The notes under the pieces are model-generated. The model ran no database searches. It was not told the DNA's origin and saw nothing but the letters and a program-made list of their open reading frames with translations. Positions 57,295 through 64,000 of a stretch of DNA of 64,000 bases are shown here, one piece after another. Each line of letters begins with the position of its first letter. The stretch's first letter is position 1. Location of the stretch: NCBI RefSeq assembly GCF_002419965.1, contig NZ_DIHC01000042.1, positions 72,059 through 136,058 on the forward strand. Direction: 5' to 3'. This stretch comes from Pseudomonas sp. UBA5706 (GTDB lineage Bacteria; Pseudomonadota; Gammaproteobacteria; Pseudomonadales; Pseudomonadaceae). The translations under genes and the position numbers were made by a program.

Positions 57295-60036
57295 ATGAGC
57301 CAAAAAGTCACCCCGCACCATCTGCAAACCTGGCTGTTCGACGGGCAGGAAATCGCCCTGTTCGACGTGCGTGAGCAGGGTCAGTACGGCGAAGCGCATC
57401 TGTTTCACGGGGTGAATCTGCCCTACAGCCGACTGGAATTGGAAGTTCGCCGTCTGGCGCCGAACCCCGGCGTACGGCTGGTGATCTATGACCAGACCGG
57501 CAAGGACGTATCGGTCAACGCAGCGCAGCGCCTCGATGAGTTGGGCTACAGCCGCGTACACGTGCTCGAAGGTGGCGCCGACGGCTGGCAGGCAGCGGGC
57601 TTGCAGTTGTTCGCCGGCGTGCATGTGCCGTCCAAGGCTTTCGGAGAACTGGTCGAGGAGGCCAGCCACACCCCGCACATCAGTGCTGTCGAACTGGCCG
57701 AATGGCAGGCCAGAGGCGAGCCGCTGGTGTTGCTCGACGGCCGCCCATTCGACGAGTACCGCAAGATGACCATCCCCGGCTCCGTTTGCTGCCCCAACGG
57801 CGAACTGGCCTATCGCCTGGATGATCTGGTATCGGACCAGACCACGCCCATCGTGGTCAATTGCGCCGGTCGCACCCGCAGCATCATCGGTGCGCAGACT
57901 CTCATTGACCTGGGCGTGAAGAACCCGGTGTACGCGCTGGAGAACGGCACTCAGGGCTGGTATCTGGCTGACTTGCCGCTGGAACATGGCAGCAGCCGAC
58001 GTTATCCGCAGGTCTCATCGGCCAGCACGCTGACCCAACGACGGGAGGCTGCGCAGCGTCTGGCACAGCGCGCGGGTGTGCAGACGGTCAAGGCGCAGCA
58101 GGTCGTTGCCTGGGCTGACGATGCCGCGCGCAGCGTGTTCCTCTGCGATGTGCGCACACCGGAAGAGTTCGCCCTTGGCAGTCTGCCCGGCGCGCAACAC
58201 ACACCGGGCGGGCAGTTGATTCAGTCCACCGACCTGTATATCGGCGTGCGTCAGGCGCGGTTGGTGCTGTTCGACAATGACGGCGTAAGGGCCCCGGTAG
58301 TCGCCAGCTGGTTGCGGCAGCTGGGGCAAGAAGCTTATGTGCTGGAAGGTGGATTGCACAGTGGCCTTGCGTTGCCGGTCAGTCCGCCTTTCAACGCATC
58401 AACCCTGCCTGCAATCAGCGCTGCCGAGTTGGCGGATGCGCTGCGTGACAACACCGTTGCGTTGATCGACCTGCGCAGCAGCATGGCTTACCGCAAGGCT
58501 CACATTGCAGGCTCCGCCTGGTCGATTCGTTCGCGTCTGGTCGATCAACTGGCGGGTCAGTCCAAACCGGTCGTGCTGATCGCCGATCACCCAGCCGTTG
58601 CAGCGATTGCCGCAGGTGAATTGCCTGAGCAGCAGCGTCGACAACTGCGTTGGCTGGATTTCCACGCGTGGCAGGCGGCAGGCTTCGCAGTGAGTGAAGA
58701 CGCCAGCAACCCGCCCAACGAGCAGTGCATCGATTTTCTGTTCTTCACCCATGATCGGCATTCGGGCAACAAAGACGCTGCTCGTCAGTATCTGGCGTGG
58801 GAAATCGGCCTGTTGGGGCAGATGACGGCGCAGGAAATCGCCAGCCTCAAACCCCTCGCCAGCCATGCCGCTGAAACTGGGGTACGCACGCGGCTGGTGC
58901 ATGCCGCCCGTGGGGCAAAGGGCAGTGGCGTGCGCGGGGTCAACCCGCCAGTGTCACGCATGAGCACCGTGCTGTTCGACAGCCTCGGCCAGATGCGCGA
59001 CGCCCGTAAACGTCGGGACACCGAGCGTGTGCTGAGTTATGGCGCCCGTGGCAATCCCACTGCGTTCGAACTGGAAGATCTGGTGACCGAGCTGGAAGGC
59101 GGCTATCGCACACGCCTGTTCGGCACCGGGCTGGCGGCTGTGGCACAGACGTTTCTGGCCTATCTGCGACCTGGCGATCACGTGCTGATCACTGACGCGG
59201 TGTATTCCCCGGTGCGACAGGTGGCGCAAGAGTTTCTCAAGCCGTTCGGCATCGAGTACAGCTACTTCAACGCCGATGGTAGCGGGCTGCAAGCCAAACT
59301 AAAAGCCACTACCCGGATGGTCTACGCCGAAGTGCCGGGTTCGCTGCTGTACGAGTTGGGCGACCTGCCAGCCATCGCGGCGCTGTGCAAACCTCGCGGC
59401 ATTCTGCTGGCGGTCGACAACACCTACGGCTCGGGTTATCAGTACCGTCCACTGACGCTGGGCGCGGACATTTCCATCATGGCGCTCACCAAGTACCTCG
59501 CCGGTCACAGCGACGTGGTAATGGGCAGCGTGTGCACCACCGAAGCGGCGTGGCAGCCACTGGCGGTGATGACCGACACCTTTGGCAGCACCGTGAGCCC
59601 GGACGATGCCTACCTGGTCCTGCGCGGCGCCCGCACCCTTGCGACTCGATTGGATGTCCATGAACGCCAGGCCCTGCAGGTCGCCAAATGGTTGCAGCGC
59701 CAGCCGCAGGTCAAACGCGTGTTCCATCCGGCGCTGCCTGAACATCCGAACCATGCCCTTTGGCAACGTGACTTCAACGGCAGCAACGGCTTGCTCACCT
59801 TCGAGCTGGCGGACAGCGACCCCAAACACCAGGAGCGATTCATTGACGCCCTGCAACTGTTCGGCCTCGGCGCCTCCTGGGGCGGCTTCGAAAGCCTGGT
59901 CATCGCCGCCAGCGTTCGCGACCGCGAAAACCCCGACGACAAAACCCTCAACCCGCTGCTGCGCCTGCATATCGGGCTGGAGGATGTCAGCGCGCTGATC
60001 AAGGATCTGGAAAGGGGGTTTGCGGCAATTCGGTGA
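57295..60036 (+). CDS. Four-rhodanese/cystathionine beta-lyase-type fusion protein
   Basis: 913 residues in one frame. Residues 1-525: four rhodanese domains (GQEIALFDVREQGQYGEAHL; LVLLDGRPFDEYRKMTIPG; RSVFLCDVRTPEEFALGSL; NTVALIDLRSSMAYRKAHI). Only the second has a catalytic Cys (PIVVNCAGRTRSIIG); the others lack it. Residues about 545-913: a Cys/Met-metabolism PLP enzyme (MetC type) with AVDNTYGSGYQYRPLTLGAD and the PLP Lys in SIMALTKYLAGHSDVVMGSV. The lyase would free sulfide, persulfide or thiol from a thioether or disulfide amino acid and the active rhodanese would pass it on. The junction QMTAQEIASLKPLASHAAET is smooth, so a true fusion. Confidence 0.9.
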   Translation: MSQKVTPHHLQTWLFDGQEIALFDVREQGQYGEAHLFHGVNLPYSRLELEVRRLAPNPGVRLVIYDQTGKDVSVNAAQRLDELGYSRVHVLEGGADGWQAAGLQLFAGVHVPSKAFGELVEEASHTPHISAVELAEWQARGEPLVLLDGRPFDEYRKMTIPGSVCCPNGELAYRLDDLVSDQTTPIVVNCAGRTRSIIGAQTLIDLGVKNPVYALENGTQGWYLADLPLEHGSSRRYPQVSSASTLTQRREAAQRLAQRAGVQTVKAQQVVAWADDAARSVFLCDVRTPEEFALGSLPGAQHTPGGQLIQSTDLYIGVRQARLVLFDNDGVRAPVVASWLRQLGQEAYVLEGGLHSGLALPVSPPFNASTLPAISAAELADALRDNTVALIDLRSSMAYRKAHIAGSAWSIRSRLVDQLAGQSKPVVLIADHPAVAAIAAGELPEQQRRQLRWLDFHAWQAAGFAVSEDASNPPNEQCIDFLFFTHDRHSGNKDAARQYLAWEIGLLGQMTAQEIASLKPLASHAAETGVRTRLVHAARGAKGSGVRGVNPPVSRMSTVLFDSLGQMRDARKRRDTERVLSYGARGNPTAFELEDLVTELEGGYRTRLFGTGLAAVAQTFLAYLRPGDHVLITDAVYSPVRQVAQEFLKPFGIEYSYFNADGSGLQAKLKATTRMVYAEVPGSLLYELGDLPAIAALCKPRGILLAVDNTYGSGYQYRPLTLGADISIMALTKYLAGHSDVVMGSVCTTEAAWQPLAVMTDTFGSTVSPDDAYLVLRGARTLATRLDVHERQALQVAKWLQRQPQVKRVFHPALPEHPNHALWQRDFNGSNGLLTFELADSDPKHQERFIDALQLFGLGASWGGFESLVIAASVRDRENPDDKTLNPLLRLHIGLEDVSALIKDLERGFAAIR

Positions 60037-60134
60037 TGCTGGCGCCCGGGATCACCTACGCCCATCTGCCGCCCTCCCTTTGTCAGACGCTGGGGTTGAG
60101 GCCTACAGCCTGGTCCCACGGCTGAGCGGTCAAC

Positions 60135-60160
60135 AAAAACCGCCGGTTCAGGCGGTTTTT
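60135..60160. terminator. Bidirectional terminator between convergent genes
   Basis: AAAAACCGCC, loop GGTTCA, GGCGGTTTTT. It serves both the rhodanese-lyase gene and the MFS gene coming from the right. Confidence 0.88.
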
Positions 60161-60170
60161 GATTCGCCGT

Positions 60171-61379
60171 TCACGGGTGTTGGAAAGATCGCGATTCAGA
60201 CGCCCCCGTCTTCAAAAAAACCAACAGCGCCAACAATGGAAATGCACTGCCCGCCAGTACCACCCAAGGCCAGCCGCCGTGATCGTACAGGGGGCTGGCG
60301 ATGATCGAACCGATGGCGCCGCCGATGAAAATGCTGGTCATGTACAGCGCATTCAGGCGACTGCGGCTTTTGGCATCCAGGGCGTAGACCGCCCGCTGGC
60401 CAACCACCATGTTCATCTGCACGCAAAAATCCAGCACCACACCCGTTACCGCCATGCCCACCACGGCGAAGGCGGGGTGGACCAGGCTCGGCAGGAAGCT
60501 CAAGGCGGCAAAGAGCATCGCGCACAGGCTGGCAACACGGCTGTGTCCGGCGTCAGCCAGTCGTCCGGAAAGTGGCGCGGCTATTGCACCAATGGCGCCG
60601 ACCAGCGCAAACAGCGCGATCTGGCTTTGGGACAAACTGTAATGGCGCGCCAGCTCCAGCGGCGCAGCGGTCCAGAACAGGCTGAAGGTGGCAAACATGC
60701 AGGCCTGGTAAAACGCGCGCTGGCGAAGCACCGGTTGCGTGAACAGCAAGCTGCACACTGATTTGAGCAATTGGCCGTAGCTGGCGTTGTGGGCCGGCTG
60801 ATGTTTGGGAATGGTGGTCGCCAGCACCACGCTGATCAGCGCCATTATCACCGCCGCAGCGCCGAACACGGCGCGCCAGCCGAAGTGATCGGCGATCAGG
60901 CTGGACGCCGGTCGGGCCAGCAAAATGCCCAACAGCAAGCCCCCCATGATGCTGCCCACCACGCGGCCGCGGGTTTGCTCCGGCGCCAGATGCGCGGCCA
61001 GCGGAATCAGGATTTGCACCGCTACCGAACTGAACCCCACCAGCAGCGACGCGAGCAGGAACAGATTCGGCGTCTGGGCGAAGGCGGCGCTGAGCAGGCT
61101 GACGATTGCCACCGCCGTGGTCACCATCATCAGGCGGCGGTTCTCCAACAGGTCCCCCAGCGGCACCAGGAAAAACAGACCCAAGGCGTAGCCGATCTGC
61201 GTCAGCGACACGATGAAGCTGGCCAGCGTACTCGATAGCCCGATATCCGGGGCTATCAACTCGATAATGGGTTGCGCGTAATAAATGTTGGCAACGATCG
61301 CGCCGCAGCAAAACGCGAACAGCACCGCTAACCCCTTGGTCATGGTGGTACCCGCAGCGGTATGGGGCATTGAGCTCAT
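60171..61379 (-). CDS. MFS transporter
   Basis: A 402-residue major-facilitator protein with about twelve helices: FCCGAIVANIYYAQPIIELI, the motif-A-like loop PLGDLLENRRLMMVTTAVAI, and SGRLADAGHSRVASLCAMLF in the second half. It resembles drug/metabolite exporters of the YnfM/AraJ kind. Substrate unknown. Starts upstream of and divergent from ku. Confidence 0.88.
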   Translation of the reverse strand: MSSMPHTAAGTTMTKGLAVLFAFCCGAIVANIYYAQPIIELIAPDIGLSSTLASFIVSLTQIGYALGLFFLVPLGDLLENRRLMMVTTAVAIVSLLSAAFAQTPNLFLLASLLVGFSSVAVQILIPLAAHLAPEQTRGRVVGSIMGGLLLGILLARPASSLIADHFGWRAVFGAAAVIMALISVVLATTIPKHQPAHNASYGQLLKSVCSLLFTQPVLRQRAFYQACMFATFSLFWTAAPLELARHYSLSQSQIALFALVGAIGAIAAPLSGRLADAGHSRVASLCAMLFAALSFLPSLVHPAFAVVGMAVTGVVLDFCVQMNMVVGQRAVYALDAKSRSRLNALYMTSIFIGGAIGSIIASPLYDHGGWPWVVLAGSAFPLLALLVFLKTGASESRSFQHP

Positions 61380-61608
61380 GAGTCACTCGACTGTACGTGC
61401 GCATCGGCCGCTAGCGGCGGCAGCGCAGGGGGAAGGATGGCGAGGAGGCTAACGCGTTTGCTTTGCGTTAAGAAGTGCCTCGGATCGATAGCATTCATGC
61501 CTCAAAGTAATGATGAGTGATCGGCAACGCGCACTCCCGTCATCCAGCCGAAACTTTTCTGCGTTCGCCTCGGTCACTGCTAACACACACCCATAGGGAA
61601 TCAAGGCG

Positions 61609-62529
61609 ATGGCTCGGGCAATCTGGAAGGGCGCGATTAGCTTCGGGCTGGTGCATATTCCTGTGGCGCTGGTGTCTGCGACCTCGCAGCAGGGCGTCGA
61701 CTTCGACTGGCTGGACAAGCGCAGCATGGATCCGGTCGGTTACAAGCGGATCAACAAGGTCACCGGCAAGGAGATGACCAAGGAAAATATCGTCAAGGGT
61801 GTGCAATACGAAAAAGGGCGCTATGTGGTCATCAGCGAAGAGGAGATTCGCTCGGCGCACCCCAAGTCCACGCAAACGATCGATATCTTCGGTTTCGTCG
61901 ACAGCGCGCAGATTCCTTTGCAGAACATCGACACGCCTTATTTCCTGGCCCCCGACAAGCGGGGCGAGAAGGTTTACGCGCTCCTGCGCCAGACGCTGGT
62001 CGACACCGGCAAGGTGGCCCTCGCTCATGTGGTGATCCGCACCAGCCAGCACCTGGCGGCGGTGATGCCGCTCGATTCGGCGATCATTCTGGTGTTGCTG
62101 CGCTGGCCTGCCGAGGTGCGTGGCATCGACAGCCTTGACCTGCCCAAGGAAGCCACTGACGTCAAGCTCAGCAAAAGCGAGCTGGACATGGCCAAGCGGT
62201 TGGTCAAGGACATGAGCACCGAGTGGTCGCCGGATGACGAAGAGTACCGCGACACATTTCAAGACCAGATCATGACGCTGGTCGAGACCAAGGCTCGGGA
62301 GGGCAAGATCGAAGACGTGGAAACCGACGCTGGCGAGACCGAGCGTAAATCTGCGGATGTCATCGATCTGACCGAACTGCTCAAACGCAGCCTGGGCGGC
62401 CGCAGCAGTTCTGCCAAGGCTCCGGTCAAGGCCAAGCCTGCCAGCAAGAGCAAGGCCGAGGATGCCGATGAACCCGCTCCGGCCAAGCGCCGAGCCCCGC
62501 CACGGAAAAAAACAACCAAGGCGTCCTGA
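61609..62529 (+). CDS. ku: Ku DNA-end-binding protein
   Basis: A 306-residue bacterial Ku: ARAIWKGAISFGLVHIPVAL, KRINKVTGKEMTKENIVKG, IPLQNIDTPYFLAPDKRGEK and VLLRWPAEVRGIDSLDLP are the usual blocks. After residue 255 comes a Lys/Ala-rich tail that in known Ku proteins binds DNA and recruits LigD. Homodimeric ring for non-homologous end joining; ligD follows 72 bp later. Confidence 0.96.
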   Translation: MARAIWKGAISFGLVHIPVALVSATSQQGVDFDWLDKRSMDPVGYKRINKVTGKEMTKENIVKGVQYEKGRYVVISEEEIRSAHPKSTQTIDIFGFVDSAQIPLQNIDTPYFLAPDKRGEKVYALLRQTLVDTGKVALAHVVIRTSQHLAAVMPLDSAIILVLLRWPAEVRGIDSLDLPKEATDVKLSKSELDMAKRLVKDMSTEWSPDDEEYRDTFQDQIMTLVETKAREGKIEDVETDAGETERKSADVIDLTELLKRSLGGRSSSAKAPVKAKPASKSKAEDADEPAPAKRRAPPRKKTTKAS

Positions 62530-62601
62530 AAACCACGCCTTGTCCAGAGCGGCTCCCCTTAAGAGCCGTTCCCTGCAGCAGGCGCAGAGGTGGAATCGAT
62601 C

Positions 62602-64000
62602 ATGGCAAAGCCTGTCAGTGAATACACCCGCAAGCGAAATTTCGACATCACATCTGAGCCGCCTGAAACGTCGCCCCGCGCCCGCTCCAGCAAAGACAAG
62701 GCCCTGAGCTTTGTCATCCACAAGCACGATGCGCGCAACCTGCACTACGACTTTCGACTTGAGCTCGATGGCACGCTCATCAGTTGGGCGGTGCCGAAGG
62801 GCCCGAGCCTGGACCCTAAAAACAAGCGTTTGGCGGTGCACGTTGAAGACCACCCGCTCGGATACGGCAGTTTCGAGGGCACTATTGCGCAGGGGCAGTA
62901 CGGTGCCGGTGATGTCATCGTCTGGGATCGCGGCATCTGGCAGCCCCACGGCGACCCACGCGCCACCTACAAGGCGGGCAAACTCAAATTCACCCTCATC
63001 GGCGAAAAACTCACGGGTGACTGGGCATTGGTGCGCACACACCTGAAGGGCAGCAGCGATAAGGAGCAGTGGCTGCTGATCAAGGAAAAGGACGAAGCGG
63101 TGCGCTCGCAAGACGAATACGACATCCTCGTCGACCGGCCGGAAAGCGTGATCACTGGCGCGACGGTGGGCGAGGGACGCAAAGCGTCCGGCTCTGGCAA
63201 GCGCAAGGCCGCAGCGGTGTCTGAAGCAAAAAAGCCCGAGATGCAAAAACTGGCTGCCAGCGATAAACCTCGCAAAGCCGCGGCAAAGAAAGTCAAAGTG
63301 CCGCACAAGCTTTCGCCGCAATTGGCGACCCTGATGGACACCGCCCCCGAAGGCGAATGGCTGTACGAAATCAAGTTTGACGGCTATCGCATCCTGACTC
63401 GGATTCTCGATGGCGAAGTACGCCTGATCACTCGCAATGGCCACGACTGGACCGATCGCCTGCCGCTGCAAGCCAAGGCCATTGGCGAGCTGAACCTGGG
63501 CGATGGCTGGCTGGACGGTGAGGTGGTGGTGCTCAACGACGCTGGACTGCCAGACTTTCAGGCGCTGCAAAATGCCTTCGACGGCGGTCGCAGCAAGGAC
63601 ATCGTCTATTACCTGTTCGATGTCCCGTTTCTCAATGGCGAAGACATTCGTGAAAAGCCGGTGCAAGAGCGCCGCGCAGCCTTGAAAAAGCTGTTAGGCC
63701 GACAGGGCAAAGGCGTGCTGCGTTTTTCCGATGCATTTTCGGCGAGCCATCGGGACATCATCGAAAGTGCCTGCTCGCTGTCCCTTGAGGGCGTGATCGG
63801 CAAGCGCGCGGGGAGCGTTTACCAGTCCCGCCGCAGCCCGGACTGGATCAAGCTCAAATGCAAGCTGCGCCAGGAGTTCGTCATCGTTGGTTTCACCAAG
63901 CCGCAAGGCAGCCGCAGCGGGTTTGGCGCTTTGCTGCTGGCAGTGAACGAGGAGGGTGCAGGCTTGGTGTATGCCGGAAGGGTCGGCACCGGCTTCAACC
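62602..64000 (+). CDS. ligD: NHEJ ATP-dependent DNA ligase LigD (3' end outside window)
   Basis: 466 codons are present and the frame is open at the window edge. Residues about 30-190 are the 3'-phosphoesterase domain (HKHDARNLHYDFRLELDG, GTIAQGQYGAGDVIVWDRG). A Lys/Ala linker follows, then the adenylation domain with the nucleotidyl Lys at residue 258 in YEIKFDGYRI, GWLDGEVVVLND, and SLEGVIGKRAGSVYQSRRSP. The OB fold and C-terminal polymerase domain should lie beyond 64000. The frame is long and has no stop in the window. Forms with ku a two-gene NHEJ operon. Confidence 0.95.
   Translation, partial: MAKPVSEYTRKRNFDITSEPPETSPRARSSKDKALSFVIHKHDARNLHYDFRLELDGTLISWAVPKGPSLDPKNKRLAVHVEDHPLGYGSFEGTIAQGQYGAGDVIVWDRGIWQPHGDPRATYKAGKLKFTLIGEKLTGDWALVRTHLKGSSDKEQWLLIKEKDEAVRSQDEYDILVDRPESVITGATVGEGRKASGSGKRKAAAVSEAKKPEMQKLAASDKPRKAAAKKVKVPHKLSPQLATLMDTAPEGEWLYEIKFDGYRILTRILDGEVRLITRNGHDWTDRLPLQAKAIGELNLGDGWLDGEVVVLNDAGLPDFQALQNAFDGGRSKDIVYYLFDVPFLNGEDIREKPVQERRAALKKLLGRQGKGVLRFSDAFSASHRDIIESACSLSLEGVIGKRAGSVYQSRRSPDWIKLKCKLRQEFVIVGFTKPQGSRSGFGALLLAVNEEGAGLVYAGRVGTGFN

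Noticed and set aside
56449..57987. 512-codon antisense frame over the GST and the start of the rhodanese fusion
   Set aside because: No protein-like pattern; the opposite strand codes for conserved domains.
61540..63666. 708-codon antisense frame across ku and ligD
   Set aside because: Shadow of two clear genes; no start signal and no recognisable domain.
1..64000. CRISPR array, rRNA genes, origin of replication
   Set aside because: No regularly spaced direct repeats, no rRNA-like sequence and no DnaA-box cluster were noticed.

Overview
The window looks like a Pseudomonas chromosome (fluorescens/syringae side of the genus). Supporting signs are the tus sulfur-relay operon next to a YccA homologue, a XenA-type reductase, REP-like TGTGGGAG elements, a putidacin-like lectin bacteriocin and many siderophore-type TonB receptors. 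No sequence search could be run; all names rest on reading translations and motifs.

Layout: (1) 1-2.7 kb: tusDCBE and a partial TrpD-like gene, yccA, a broken tRNA-Ser copy and an intact tRNA-Ser(UGA). (2) 2.8-11.5 kb: a decayed prophage next to the tRNA. Integrase, holin, a membrane gene, metallopeptidase, DUF2280, terminase, SGNH tail hydrolase, adenine methylase and SRAP gene are all broken by frameshifts, nonsense codons or deletions. By contrast com and an LlpA-type lectin bacteriocin are intact. A leader of about 120 bp occurs twice, before com-llpA and before the dead methylase. (3) 11.5-14.8 kb: a lipoprotein, an IS scar and poorly conserved ORFs. (4) 14.8-27.1 kb: a coherent block, all on the minus strand: tonB-exbB-exbD, an unknown-domain protein, an ECF sigma factor, a YddA/FusD-like ABC exporter-fold transporter, a thioredoxin fused to the same unknown domain, TldE, TldD and an STN-type TonB receptor. 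A 29-bp motif precedes tonB, yddA and the receptor, tying them into one regulon. I read this as a protease-associated import system in which TldD/TldE stand in for the usual M16 protease; this is the most interesting system in the window.

(5) 27.5-34.1 kb: small metabolic and stress genes (two GNATs, VOC, cupin, TspO), a degenerate receiver, and xenA with a divergent ArsR regulator. (6) 34.1-39.1 kb: a second TonB-dependent uptake operon (permease, ATPase, receptor, binding protein). (7) 39.3-44.1 kb: a BASS-family transporter, a large DUF4214/DUF3616/lamin-tail protein and a hemerythrin. (8) 44.2-60.0 kb: sulfur metabolism. It has a sulfonate-type binding protein with a flavin monooxygenase, then a LysR-controlled cluster with two binding proteins, FAD dehydrogenase, aminotransferase, two permeases, an ATPase, a cysteine-dioxygenase-like enzyme, a GST with an amber stop, and a four-rhodanese/cystathionine-lyase fusion. 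(9) 60.1-64 kb: an MFS exporter, then Ku and the start of LigD (NHEJ).
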